A stretch of 64,000 nucleotides of DNA from positions 248,001 through 312,000 of the forward strand of contig VIIQ02000686.1 in the NCBI GenBank assembly GCA_007449985.2. The letters are read 5' to 3'. Each line of letters starts with the position of its first letter. The first letter of the stretch is position 1. The notes below the pieces were generated by a model. It was not told the origin of the DNA. It did not search any database and saw only the letters and a program-made list of their open reading frames with translations. Shown piece after piece: positions 45,125 to 57,129 of the stretch. Origin of the DNA: Desmodesmus armatus. Taxonomy: Eukaryota; Chlorophyta; Chlorophyceae; Sphaeropleales; Scenedesmaceae. A program made the translations under genes and the position numbers.

Positions 45125-47038
45125 ATGGCAGCGCAGAAAGACGCAGCCCCCTTAGCGCTTGAGTACCATGGCAAAGCCACTTCACAAGGGCACTGGCGCA
45201 AGAACCAGGAGTTGGTAGATGCCTTGGCCTACATAGACCCGCTGACCCCAGATGTCAAGCAGCAAGTGGACAAGTTGATAGAAGAGGAGATGCGCCGCAG
45301 CAACCTCAGACCTCAGGACTACCTGAACAAGTTGCCGCCAATGCCCCCTGCAAAGTTTGAGGGCCACCCGCTGCTGCAGCAGGAGTACCAAAGGTCAGCA
45401 CAGAAAGCGGCTAGGCTGCACTAGACACACCCCATTTAAAAGCCATCATCCTGCAGCTGGAGCTGAAGTTGTCCGTCACACATATCCGGCATGCACATCC
45501 TCATCACAACATAAGGTTCTGGCAGCTAAGTGACAGTTGGGCCGGTGTTGTGGATGCACTGCTGCTTTTTGCTGCAACTGTTGCAGGGTGCACAAAGAGC
45601 AGCCGATGCCAGCGCTGGATGTGTCTCGTTACAGGCTGGACCCTCCAGAGAAGGTGAACAGGGCCCTACGGCTTCACAGATCGTTCGACAGTCACTGCTG
45701 TGCAATTTACATGTCAGGGCAGCGCGCATGCAACCAGCAGTGTACTGAAGTCGCCTGCTGTCTTGTCCGCCACGCCACCCTGAACACTGCAGCTGATGCT
45801 GCTCTACACACACCGATCAAACAGCAAGGAACCGTGGAGGGGAGATTGAACCGTCACTGTATCCTTGTTTTGTTGCTGCACCCACTGCAGAGCAAGGCAG
45901 GCGATGTGCTGGCCTGGGCCAAGGCCTGTGACAATGCCAATGCTCAGCTGGAGCACCAGCTGAACCGCATCACCAACCTAGAGCTGCTGCTGCGCTACGG
46001 TGCTAACGCCTGGCGGGCACAAACACAGCTGGACGAGTCTCTTCTCAAGCAGATGGAGGGCACGCTGCAGTCGCTGCGCAAGTAAGTCTCGCAGCCCAGT
46101 CCCAAGCCATGAGCAGAGGGTTGGGAGGGTGGTGGTGTGGCTGTTGTGGGAAAGATGGCTGGATGGGGTGCTGCAGAAGCCAAATAGCAGTTGCGTCACG
46201 AGTGTGTCTCGCAGCCAAGTCATAAAGGGCGGGAGACAATGTGGGGTGTGGCGGAGAGGCGTAGTGTTGCCATGAGAAGGGGCAAATCCGTTGGTCTACC
46301 TGAGGGTCGGGGTTGGCAAGAGACGGGGCACAGTCCTGACGGAAGGCCTCATTCGTGGGCCGTCAGGCGACCTGGTGCAGTCGGACCCTGCTCTTTTCGG
46401 GTGTCCAGTGGCGCTGGGGCTACCTCAATGCAGTGCCAGTCCTACAACTGGTGTAGTGTTCCACGTGTCAACCTTACTGAAGACACTGGTGCGCAACAGC
46501 TATTGCGCAACGTCATCATTCCCAAAGCTGCGCAAAACGTCGTACATCTGCAAATTATATCATTACTGCATTATACTGCCTGTAGTTCATCTTTTTGTGT
46601 TGCGTTTTGCTGTTCAGGTCCATCGACCAGCTCAACAGGGAGCGCAAGCTGCAGCAGTCAGCAGCAGGCTCAGAGCTGCGAGTGCTAGAGGACCAGTACT
46701 ACTCTGCACTGCGCAAAAACCTGGAGATCAGCGCAGCCTGCCAAGCAGTTGAGGACGACATGACGCTGCTGCAGGCACGCATGGACAAGCTGACGCCACA
46801 GCAGCAGCCGGCAGAGCAGCAGCAGGAGGGGGAGGCAGCAGGAGCGCAGCAGCAGGGTGGGGATGCTGCTGCTGCAGGTGCCGCTGCCGCTGCTGGCGAG
46901 CAGTCGGTGGAAGAGGAGCAGCAGCAGGAGGGGCAGAAAGAGCAGCAGCCGTTGCAGAATGGCGTCGCAGACGCAGACGCAGCTGCATCCGCGAATGCTG
47001 ATGCAGCTGCTCCAGCAGACCAGCCGATGGCTGACTGA
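45125..47038 (+). CDS. Pre-mRNA-splicing factor SPF27/BCAS2 (NineTeen/Prp19 complex subunit)
   Basis: Core subunit of the Prp19 complex in the nuclear spliceosome (MOS4 in plants). True ATG at 45125 (MAAQKDAAPLALEYHGKA). Four exons: 45125-45393, 45587-45653, 45891-46081, 46618-47038, all in phase, giving 315 residues. Conserved stretches: LVDALAYIDPLTPDVKQQVD, IEEEMRRSNLRPQDYLNKLP, NANAQLEHQLNRITNLELLL, YGANAWRAQTQLDE, then the C-terminal coiled coil (QLNRERKLQQSAAG, LEDQYYSALRKNLEIS). Human BCAS2 is 225 residues; the extra length here is an N-terminal extension plus a Gln/Ala/Glu-rich tail (after KLTPQQQ) specific to this lineage's repeat-rich style. Confidence 0.93.
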
Positions 47039-47606
47039 GCCCTGTCACGCACGCTCCTGTGTGTCATGTGAGGAGTGTATGGACCCCACCTGGCGGTCCT
47101 ATTGTGTGATGCCAGTCTGTGTCAAGGCAACACTTGAGTTTTTGGTTTGTGTTGTGAATGCTGGTTGATGAGCTGTACCATCCTGTACTCGACGACTGAT
47201 GCCAGATCAATCTCAACCTCCAGACTCATGCGGTGTCTGCGTGGATGTGTCACATACTGGCAAAATATAGGGGGAGGGGGGGGGTCACGAGTCATACATT
47301 CACCGTTGGCCGTGGATGTGCTTGGAAAGTGTACAGTTACAGCAATTGGGTCAGGTGAGAAGCTGAGCAACCACAAGGGAGCCGGAGGCTCAAGGGGGAT
47401 TACAAAGCATTGAAGCAGCTTCAAGCAATGCACAACAACTGCCCTTGCAGTACTTGTGACAGTCTGCCAACATAAATGACACCGCTTCAACGCAAACCCC
47501 AGCTGTCCGGTCAACACACGTTGTGCTGCACTGCAAGCACCTGCATTCAAGTTGCGGCTGCAGTGGGATGCCATGTGCTGACGTTGTACTACATAGTATG
47601 GGACAA
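47039..47606. other. Convergent 3' region SPF27 / PLAC8-1
   Basis: Two 3' UTRs. No coding signal. Contains a G-run near 47270-47285. Confidence 0.5.
47400..47404 (-). promoter_or_regulatory. Possible poly(A) signal TGTAA for PLAC8-1
   Basis: TTACA on the plus strand, about 200 bp past the PLAC8-1 stop codon on the minus strand. Confidence 0.35.
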
Positions 47607-48721
47607 TCAGCGCATCAGCTGTGTGGCAGGTGCCCTCAGTTGCTGGTTCATGAGTATGTATGACGTGATGTTGTCATCTTCAGCAGCAATTGCCTTGAGC
47701 TCACGCACCTGTGGGTGCACAAGACAGTTGGTGAAAGGTGATGTCGTTCACTTTAAAGGCAAACATTGTGGGAATTGTTGGCGCAAGCAATTGAGGTGGC
47801 CGTAGCGCTAGTGTGCAAGAGGGACGCACTTCAAATCAAGCCCGACAGCTGAACTGAGCGCAGTGCAGTGCCATAGTCTCACCTCTTGGCAGACAGCACA
47901 GGGGGAGCAGAAGCAGTGCACGCAGCGGTCACTGTAGGGCAACTCATGTAACCTGCAGTGGAAAGTACACATGTGTGCAGAACAGTTTTTGGGCCCACTG
48001 TAGCGCAATGTTACTAACTGACAAAAGCAGGTCCTGGCTGTTCCTTTTTTGGTTGATGGGAGGGGTCAACAATGTGTTTGAGTGTCCTGGCTGCTCCTGC
48101 AGGTGGGCAGGACACCTAGAGCGCATGTGAGCCTCACCTGTGAGTCTCCCTCATCACGGCCCTGTTGTAGCCGGCAAAGGAAGCCGCAAAGATGCCGCAC
48201 CTGCTGGCGCACAAAAGCCACAGAAAGCCCCACACCGGCAGCAGCATTCAACACCAGGCGCAGCTGTCTGCAGACCATGGCAGTAGTGCATCTGGTGTGG
48301 AGGCACATCGAATTGACACATAAGCGACCCATGCAAGTTGCGTCTCACTGCTGCTTGAGCACAAGCAGCTGCACAAGGCTGAGCAGCCAACTGCGTGCGA
48401 AAGACATGGACGGGCACTGCCAACGGGCTCTGTGCTCAACATGTACACGCACCAGGCATAGAGGCAGCACGGGCGCACACACCCTCCACCTTGGACTTTG
48501 TTTGCGTGGCTGCCATACAAGCAGGGTAAGCACCAGAAGCCATAACAGCAGGTGGACCTACGGGCAGCGAGGTTTAGACCTCTGCATGTTTGCCGGTGCC
48601 CAGGCTGTCTTGCGGCGCTGGAACTCTGCACGTACCAGTCATTGAAGCAACCAAACAAACCGCTCGACCAGCTCTGCCATCCAGCGCGCCCAGCCAATAG
48701 CATATACAGCGCTGGATCCAT
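47607..48721 (-). CDS. PLAC8-domain protein 1
   Basis: PLAC8 proteins are small Cys-rich membrane proteins; plant and algal members act in cell-size control and metal (Cd, Zn, Ca) handling. ATG at 48721 (MDPALYMLLAGRAGW). Five exons: 48636-48721, 48453-48557, 48138-48200, 47883-47952, 47607-47708, giving 141 residues. Domain order matches the family: [27 protein letters not shown], a middle segment, IFAASFAGYNRAVMRETHRL, then [25 protein letters not shown]. The tail (NITSYILMNQQLRAPATQLM) is longer than in the paralogues. Exon sizes 63 and 70 recur exactly in PLAC8-3. Divergent from the mTERF gene with 371 bp between starts. Confidence 0.87.
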
Positions 48722-49092
48722 ACTGGATAGATTTGCTGCCAGTCGATACTGATGATATGCCCGGACACAGGAGGGTTACCACTCTGTTGCTCAAGCTACA
48801 CCCCTGCTGGAAGGGACCAGGCGTGCCCACCTTGGACCCAAATTCGATCGAAAGGATGAACTTGTGACAGTAGTGGCGGAATCAAGCTGCTGCGTCAAAT
48901 GATTCAGCCAATTGATGATGATCCGTGGGCATCCGTGCGCAGCAAAACCCGTCCGCGTCTTATCCAATGTTTGTCACGTTGCATTGCACAGTTATCTTAT
49001 GCCCTCATTCTGTATTTGTTGAAAAGAGAATTCCTGTTGAATTGGCTTAGGTTGAATCGATATGCTGGTTGTGGTGTTGGTTGGATGAGATC
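48722..49092. promoter_or_regulatory. Divergent promoter region PLAC8-1 / mTERF
   Basis: 371 bp between start codons of opposite genes. No recognisable motif. Confidence 0.45.
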
Positions 49093-50890
49093 ATGATCTA
49101 TCGCCATCTATCGCAACTGCATGTGCTCAGCGTTAAGCCACTCCTGTTGAGGCCGCTTCATGTGCGCAAATCAAGTCTCAACAGCTGTCTGCCCGCCTCG
49201 GGTTGCCACACAACGGTGGTTGACCATGCCTTACAGTCACAGCTGTTGATGCCCCCTAACTCCTCTGCAAAGGTAGCAGCAGCAGTGTCTGTCAGCTCTG
49301 AGTGTGAAGCAACGATGGTCGTTGAAAACATCCAGTTGATTTCGGCTTTGTTCCCTAGAAGCAGCATGCGCAGCATAGAGAAGCTCCTGCTGAAGAACCC
49401 TAGGGTGAGTGGTAGGAAACAGGCTAGCACTGATGGGCCCTGATAGCATCCAAACGTCAGGGCTGACCTGGCGTCACAATCACCAGTTTTTCTATAGAGA
49501 CCAAAAAAGATGATCCTGTGCATCCGTCATGCAGGTTCTTATGGCCCCGCTGCCGAGCTGGAATGAGTTCCTGGCAGCCTATGGTGTATCTCAGCAAGCC
49601 TTTTGTGGCATCGTCATGTGGGAGGCAGCACACATCCTCACGGACAGCACACCCTTCCAAGCAGGAACTGTCATATTGACGCTGCAGCAGTGGGGCCTAA
49701 GCAGCAGCAACATCAACCGCAGTGTGCTGCTGAGAGCACCCCAGGTGCTGCTGTTGGAGCTGCAGCAGCTTCATGCAATCCACTGTTTCCTGCAGGGGCA
49801 GTGTGGCCTCCCTGGCAGTAGGATCAGGGATGTGGTGGTCGCCATGCCACAGCTCCTGCTGCAGGATGTAAAGCACCAGCTGCAGCCGCGTGTGGATTTG
49901 TTGCAACAGGTAGGGCATGAGTAGTGGTGACAGCAGTGGCATGTCTGCTTGGGTGACGGCAAGCTAATTTACTGGTCGTTTGTGTGTGACCTTGTGCTGT
50001 TGGATGGTGGATGATTCTCATCTGCTGGTCTGTGGTGTGGTGTGTCCCGTGCATGCTACAGCAGCTGATAGGTGTGTGTGCTTTGTCGCAACAGCCTTAT
50101 CCTGCTGAAGGTACTCGTGCAAATACAGCCCTCACTGAGGTGGCGTCTGCCTGTGCTGGCATCATTTGCGTCGCTCACTGTGCATGTGCAGGAACTGGGC
50201 GCAGACCCACACCAGCTTGCCAGCTGCCTCTGCAGACAGCCTGGCCTGCTCATGGCTGACCACACCAGCCGCATTCAACCCAGGCTGCAGCAGCTGCGCT
50301 CTTTTGGCTTTGTTGGCCAGGAGCTCCTGCAGCTTGTCTGTGCTGACCCTGTTGTGCTGACCCTCAGCACAAGCTCCCTGCAGCGCAAGTGGCAGTACCT
50401 GACAGAGCAAATGGGCGCTGGGAAGCAGCAGGTCCTGCAGCAATGCCCAACGTACTTTAGTAAAGCCCTTGTCAGTGAAATAGCGCCCAGGCACAGCTAT
50501 GTGGTCGCGCGTGGGATGCAGGGACGATTCTCGTGCCAGGCCCAAGGGCAGGGACAGGGACAGCAGGATCAGCAGGCAATTGAAACAGACCAGCAGCAAG
50601 CAGCTAGTGGCATGCTGGCGCAGCTGCCAAGGGGCGAGTCATTGCAGCAAAAGCAGCAGCAGCAGACAGGCGAGCTACAGCAGTTGCAGCCGCCATGTGC
50701 CCAGAGCTTGGGTTTTGGGGACCAGCAGCCAGGGTTCAGGCAGCAGCTGCACCTTGGGAAGCTGCTGAACCCTAGCATACCAGAGTTCCTGCAGACGCTG
50801 GGGCAGGCAGATGCTGCAGAGTATCAGGAGTACGTGCAGCACTGGGCGCAGACGGAGGGACTGAAGTGGACAGCAGTGCGTGTGACATGA
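49093..50890 (+). CDS. mTERF-domain protein (organellar)
   Basis: mTERF proteins are helical-repeat nucleic-acid binders acting on transcription, RNA splicing or translation in mitochondria and plastids. ATG at 49093 with a targeting-like N-terminus (Arg, Lys, Ser, Leu-rich: MIYRHLSQLHVLSVKPLLLR). Three phase-consistent exons: 49093-49404, 49535-49909, 50192-50890, giving 461 residues. Several mTERF repeats can be read: SMRSIEKLLLKNPR; NINRSVLLRAPQVLLLELQQ; RIRDVVVAMPQLLLQDVKHQ; DPHQLASCLCRQPGLLMADH; ELLQLVCADPVVLTLSTSSL; each with the helix-P-x-L-L pattern. The C-terminal third is Gln-rich, then ends in a helical segment (IPEFLQTLGQADAAEYQEYV). Sits between PLAC8-1 and PLAC8-2 on the opposite strand. 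Confidence 0.85.
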
Positions 50891-51942
50891 GCACAGCAGC
50901 TGAGTCAGTTGGTGGCAGGGGCACATACAGCTTCGTCTGTCTGGGGTGTTGGTGTGGCCAAGGCACTGCAAAGTTTTGAAATCCCAGGCCAGGCCCATCA
51001 GGTGTGTTTGCCAACACCCCTCAGCCTGCTCAATGAGCTGCATTCATTGCCTGCCTGCAATAGCTTAAATATTGGTGCCTGTCACCCAACCTGTGTGCAT
51101 GCCATAAACCTTTGTGGTTGCTGCTCGCTATGCTGCCTGCTTTGCTGCAGCATGCAGCTGCTGCTGCAGCTCACACATGTCCGACAGCCTCACACATGAC
51201 ATGTTCGCTGCACTCCCAAGGATGTGTGCCTGCTGCTAGCAGGCACTGCAGAGCTCTGCAAGGCTTTAGTCGGTTGGCATTGTGGCATGCATGCTTGACG
51301 GACGGCCTGTTCTGTTTCCTGCTTCCCCAGGTGATTGACGAGGGAAGACTATGGACAGCAGGGACATCTTGTGGCGGCCTGAAATTGCGCCGCCGTCGTG
51401 TTTTGCCTTCGGCCTGGTGTCACAGTCGTGTTGCACAGTGGTTGCAGACTTCAGCTTGGCTGCACATGCTGTACAGCAGTGTGCACTCTGTGATGTGAGC
51501 TGGTGTGCAATGTTGCATGCATCATCCATGTCCATTGACCACAGTCAATTGAACACACAACATCTGAGCGGCCAACAGTTGACCATACATACGCACCAGC
51601 ATCACACCCAGCAAGGCAATGCAGTACATTGTAACCTTCTGTTACCCTCCATGTACCCAACGACTCACATGCGTCATGCATGCTGTTTCAAGATCGTAAG
51701 CAGCACCAACCCTGCACTATTCAGCTGTGCACCTGCTGTGCAACAATCACACCTGCAGAATAATCCAAACTGCGCAGCAACTGCAGGCACCGGCCACGTC
51801 ACCAGCTGGTGCGCAGCAGATCTGTCCAACTACATGCCAAACTTCAGCACAACTGCTCAGTCTGGCGCCTTGGTGCTCTGCAAGCACCCTCAAGTTGTTA
51901 GGTGCCAGTTAGGTGCCACCTGCGAGGCCTATGCATGGGACA
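50891..51942. other. Convergent interval mTERF / PLAC8-2
   Basis: Presumed 3' UTRs; open frames here (for example 51351-51962 +) have no domain or splice support. Confidence 0.45.
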
Positions 51943-53278
51943 CTACACCATCCTCTGTGTAGCAGGGGCTTTCATGCCATGGGTAGGAACCTTGGCAGCC
52001 CGCGCCTTGAGCTCACGTGCCTGCAGATACGAAGGCGGCAGCACAGGTGGCATAGCACAATCTGTCTGCCATGTGTGCACACTCACATGTGAGATCAAGT
52101 TTGCAAGACGATGTCAACAACTGGCTCAAGCCAGCACACGCGGTTGCACTGAACACAAATGGGGTCAAAATGGGGAACTGCATGCTGCATCTGTACTGTC
52201 CTTCTACGTCACTGCATTGGGTGTGAGTGCAAGACAGGGTAATCAGCCAAAGCCAAGAGCTGGGTCATAGTTGGACAATGAATCCTTATCAAATCTGGCT
52301 GGCAACTACTGCATCAACATCAGTGCCACTGGCATGCACAGCTGACAAGCTCACCTCCTGGCAGACAGCGCATGGTGCGCACCAGCAGTGCACACAGCAG
52401 TCACTGCAGGGCTCCTCAAACAAGCTGCACAGAGGATGGTAGGGACAACAGCACGCCATCAGCAACACAACAAAGCAGGTCCATGATGGACCATGTCCAC
52501 AACAAGCAACCAGCAACAATTTGGTGCGCACTTTGCACCAGCAATGAAGGGTGCGGTACCTGTACGCCTTGTTGTCCCACTCGTTTGGATACGATAGTCA
52601 AAGAGATTGCATCACCGTGTGCTGAACAAGCACTGCACAGGCTGTATATATGTGCTATGCAGTGCACCGTGAGTACTACAAGCCCCACCCCCTAAGCACT
52701 GGCAGCAATCTTGAAGCAGCTGCCTCTGACACCGCAACTCACCCATATCTGTGCCTCAGGTCATATCTTGTGTTGCCCCCACAATGGCAGCAGCTCAGGG
52801 TACAGCAGCCGAAGCACCACATCCAGGCATAGAAGTTGGAACTGCAGGAGCAAATACAACCACAACATGAAGCCTCACTGCAACGACTTGCAGCAGCTGC
52901 TGCTACTGACCAAAGTGAACTTGCTCTCCCCACAGCAGCGTGCAACACAGGTGGTTAATGACAATTGCGTTGTCCTGCACACGCACCAGCATGCCACACA
53001 CTCCCGGCCTTGATCATCAGGGGCACCGGGGCAGCAGCCACAACAGGTGTCTGCATTCTGCATTTGTGCCATGTTTTGGCCAAACAGGCAAGGAAGGCAC
53101 CAGAAGCCATAGCAGCAGATGGACCTGCATGAAGACATGAATGACAGATGTCAGCACTTTGTCAAAGCTCCTGAGCTGGCCACCCAAAGCAGCTCTAGTA
53201 AGAAACACAGTTCGCACACCGGTCTGAGCAGCAGTCATACAAACCACTGCTCCAATCCCAGTCTGCGCGTGTCGCCAT
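51943..53278 (-). CDS. PLAC8-domain protein 2
   Basis: ATG at 53278 (MATRADWDWSSGLYDCCSD). Five exons: 53220-53278, 52987-53124, 52743-52841, 52355-52424, 51943-52020, giving 147 residues. Core: [20 protein letters not shown], then a Cys-rich middle longer than in paralogues (exon 3 is 99 rather than 63 bases: NFYAWMWCFGCCTLSCCHCG), TRYDLRHRYG, and [20 protein letters not shown] leading into QE-ARELKARAAKVPTH. Exon 4 is exactly 70 bases as in PLAC8-1 and PLAC8-3. The tail APATQRM resembles the AP-AQRM tail of PLAC8-3. Likely a small membrane protein; transported or sensed ion unknown. Confidence 0.86.
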
Positions 53279-54538
53279 ACTGGGTCTCACACAGAGGATT
53301 GTTGACGGTTGCTTTCCCCCCGTGATTGTTGCTTTTTGGTACAGGACGGACTGAGCGTTTGTGATGAAATTGGTACAGTGTTCCGGTGGCCTTCTTTGTC
53401 CAAGGTTGCAAGGTTCAACCGCTATCCTCCGCACATTCGCCGCTCGTGGCACCTGAGCGCTTGATCCCAACAACTAGTTCGGGTTTTTATGGGTCAAGTT
53501 GAGGGCGCGAATGTCGTGGCGGACTTGCGCGTCGGGGTCTCAGACCGATGTTCGGCCGCGGCTCGCGCAACAGCTGCGCCGGCACACGTGAATGTCGGAT
53601 GTTCCTGGACATATAGGCCATGCAGAGCTGATTATGCAGCTGCGTCAATCAACACATCAAACATGCGAATGCATTTGTCCACTCGTTGAGCAAGGGGTTG
53701 TTGTGGGTTGCTGCCAGAGGTATTCAGATTGGTGTGCATGGCAGCAGCGTCTCGCCTGGTCACCATATTTATATTTGAAATAATATATATGTGAAATTAT
53801 GTATATTTGAAATATACACCCAAGGGCACAGCAGATCCTGCAGCCACGGGCTGCATGGTGGTGATCAAAGCATGCACATACATGACACCTCCACCACGGA
53901 GGGCACCATGTCGCAGGGTTGCAGAAAATGCTTGACCGTCAAGCATTTTCTGCAACACTGCGGTGACCATACGGTGGCCTCAGGCCTGATGCGTCATCAT
54001 AGCCTGAAGCCCTCCAGTGGCATCCAGCCCTTGAGACCAACAGGTTGCAGGGCTGCCAGAGCACATGCCTGCCACTGTAGAAGCCTGGCGAGCATGCCTG
54101 TCTGGCCCAAGGTCCCCTTACAATGGTTGCAGGTTACACTGTGACAGGCACGGTCTCGCTACCAACACCCATGGGCATACCACACAGTGCTGCCATCATG
54201 ACAATGTAATGTATCAGTGCTTGCTGACACAAAAGACCTCGACGGCAACTGCAACTGGTAACCCAAACACTGCCAACAAAGCAAAGCGGAAACGGTGCTA
54301 GCAGAGTCCTACAAGGGTGAATGTAAGGTGGGTACACCTATCTCCGGATGTGTCAGGCTGTGCAACTGGGTGCGTACCACAGGCATGACTTGAATAGTGC
54401 TGCGCTTTTTGAGCGGCTCCGCGGTTGCTCAGCCATGGTGGTGCCAGTTGGGAGCCATATACACTTGCAAAACAGCCTCAACATGAAAGCAGCTGCATCG
54501 TTGTTACTGGTTGTACCAAATCTGTCGCACTGGGCCGC
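53279..54538. other. Interval PLAC8-2 / PLAC8-3 with palindrome and AT-rich patch
   Basis: Holds the PLAC8-2 upstream region, an AT-rich patch (about 53760-53815, TTTATATTTGAAATAATATATATG), a near-perfect palindrome (53918-53956) and a segment near 54225-54345 that resembles 56895-57050. No supported exon. Confidence 0.5.
53918..53956. repeat. Perfect 19-bp-arm palindrome with one-base centre
   Basis: GTTGCAGAAAATGCTTGAC, then C, then its exact reverse complement. Flanking CGCAG (53912-53916) and CTGCG (53958-53962) extend the symmetry after one mismatch. Confidence 0.9.
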
Positions 54539-56027
54539 TTATGACATCCTCTGTGCAGCAGGGGCCACCATGATGTGCTGAGCTGGGGCCTTGGCAATTT
54601 GTACCGTGAGCTCACGTGCCTGCAGAGCCACAACACCATTGTTACTAGATGCAGCAGGCTAGTAAGCAGAACAGCTCGCGATGACAATAGCACAGATCAC
54701 AGTGTGCAAATCAAACCTTAAAGGGCATGAGTACCGTGCATTGAACTCTTCCAAAGTGTGATATGGGGCAACTTAGGCACGCTGCCTGTTGCACAAAGTG
54801 CGCGGGGACTGCGCAGTGTATGCATGCTTTTGGATTACTGGGCGCCAAGTCACTGGTCATATCGTCCACTGGCTGCGGTTCAACTGGCTGCGGTGCAACA
54901 CCAAGCCTTGTAGCCTTGAATATGGTAACAACAGCAGCCACTGATTAGATCATCGACAGCCTGTCAGCGGCTCTCAGTGCTGCACCATGGTCTCACCTCT
55001 TGGCAGACAGCGCAGGGTGAGCACCAGCAGTGCACACAGCAGTCACTGCAAGGATCCTGCTGTAGCCTGCACCCCGGGTGGTATGGACAACAGCAGCAAC
55101 AGAACCAGCAGACCACACAGCAGGTTAGCCATGTGCTACAGCATCATGCTGTGGTGCAATTGCATCGCTGTTCAGATGCCAGTCTCTACAAATGGCGTCA
55201 ATGCCATACTGTGCAGCTGCCACAGCGCATCCGCTGTGGTGCGTTTGCATCGCTGTTCAGATATCTGGCAAGACTTGTGCCACTCATGCAGTGTCTGCTC
55301 AAGGCAAGACTGTGTGAGATATCAAGCCAGGGCTTGTAGGTGTCACACATGACATACGTAGGCAGACAAGAGTACAACACCAACTTGCCATGTACTCACT
55401 TGTGCTTGTTCCTCAGATCAGTCCTGGTGCCACCAGCAAAGCAGCAGGTGAACATGGGGCAGCTGCAAGAGCGCAATAGCAGCGCCATGGCGTGGCATGG
55501 ACATCCACAGATCAGCACAGTGCTAAAACAGCATTTCGAAGCAACCCGAAGCAACCTGAAGCTGCACGGGCTATCAGTATGTGCATGGAACACCCCAGGC
55601 TGAGCATGCCGTGACCGCGGACCTGATCTGCTGCACTCTGAGTGCAAGCGATCAACTTCAAAACAGTTGGGTTTCAAACAGCCAAAAGAATGCTTATGAT
55701 CCCTTGGTGCACACCCACCATGAGTAAAGGAGGCAGGGGCCAAAGCAGCTGCCTCCATCGTGCACCTTGGAAGAGTTCTCGCCATACAGGCATGGGAGGC
55801 ACCAAAAGCCATAGCAACAGGTGGAGCTGCAAGCAGGAATCGACAGCAGGGTCAAGACATAGGGCATCAGCAACACTTTGCACAAGCTTTCAAGCTGACA
55901 TGAAGTGCCAGGCTGGCCACCTAGAAGCAGATATGAGTGTGAAACCTTTACATCGGGCCCATGCGCACCAGTCAGAGAAGCAGCCACACAAGCCGCTGTT
56001 CCACGCAGCGCTGCTGTTGGCAGCCAT
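54539..56027 (-). CDS. PLAC8-domain protein 3
   Basis: ATG at 56027 ([19 protein letters not shown]). Five exons: 55969-56027, 55719-55826, 55400-55462, 54997-55066, 54539-54619, giving 126 residues, the most canonical copy. Core: [79 protein letters not shown], tail APAAQRMS. The [15 protein letters not shown] segment matches the family's LR.KY...PC.DC pattern. Exon 3 (63) and exon 4 (70) sizes equal those of PLAC8-1, indicating duplication of a whole gene with introns. Confidence 0.88.
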
Positions 56028-57129
56028 GGTGGGCTCCAAGGTTTACAAGAGAATTGAAGGGTGTGTGGGGGTGGTATTTCGCCAGTCACAGCGCTGTCCA
56101 AGGGTACCTCTCTTTGTATTGAGTCAGGGCTGACTGTTCCACTGGCCTTCCGTAACCGGCGATGTAACATTACGTTGTGCGACCAAATGTTGAATTGTAT
56201 TGAGTAGAATTACGTCTTCGCAGGCAACTTACAACAGAACGAAGCTCGTTTCTCCATATCGAATGCCCCGTCGCCCAGAGTGTTCGCCGCCCCTGGTGTC
56301 CGAAAGCCGCCGTCCGTGCAATGCGGTCACGCGATATATTCCGTCCGCGCAGTAACAGGGGCATCACGAACAAAGACAAAATGTAACGGACGATATGCTA
56401 TCTTTGCTGCGAGCGCAAATCCTCGCGACGCCCAAGGGGTGTCGTCAGGAATGCGGCTGCATGATCAGTCACACATCCTGACTGCTTCCTTGGCCATGCA
56501 TGTGGCCCTGAGCGGGGTGCATCCGTCCCCTGCCACATACGTTTTCACTTTTGCCTCACTACGATGGAGTCGATGTCTGGGTGCTCAGGCTAGCAGCTGC
56601 CTTGTGGTACTCTTGCAGTTTTCAGGGTCGTGACCTGCTGGGGACCAGCTGCCATGGCAGAGTGGCCACTCAGACTGGTGAAGTCAGCCGGAGGGCTGTG
56701 ACGGGTTGACATTGGCCAGCATATTGTTGATACCAGTGATCGTCACTGGCTGCCTGAGGCCTGCAGCCTCTGAGCTGAGCCCACGAAGCCATGCACTCAT
56801 GTAGGAAACACAACCGTCAAGCAACCTAACATATTTGAAGAGGTCAAAACCTTCAACCACATCGCCTTGGAGTGGCGCAGCGAATGCAGAAACAAATGAC
56901 CTGGGCTGCAACACCAACTGGCGACACCTGGACACTGCCCACAAGGTGAGGCGAAGGCGGTGCGAACAGTGCCCATCAAGGGTGAATGTATCAGAGGTAC
57001 CTCCATCTTGCAACCGGTGTATACGTAGGCACCGGTTGCGCACCACAAAATGACTAGGATAGTCATGAGCTCCATGGCTGTTGTGGAACAAGCCATGCTA
57101 GGGTACCAGCCAGGGGCCTTACGGTTGAC
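56028..57129. other. Interval PLAC8-3 / PLAC8-4
   Basis: Contains the duplicated segment (about 56895-57050) related to 54225-54345, sharing CAAGGGTGAATGTA and flanking blocks. No supported exon. Confidence 0.45.
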
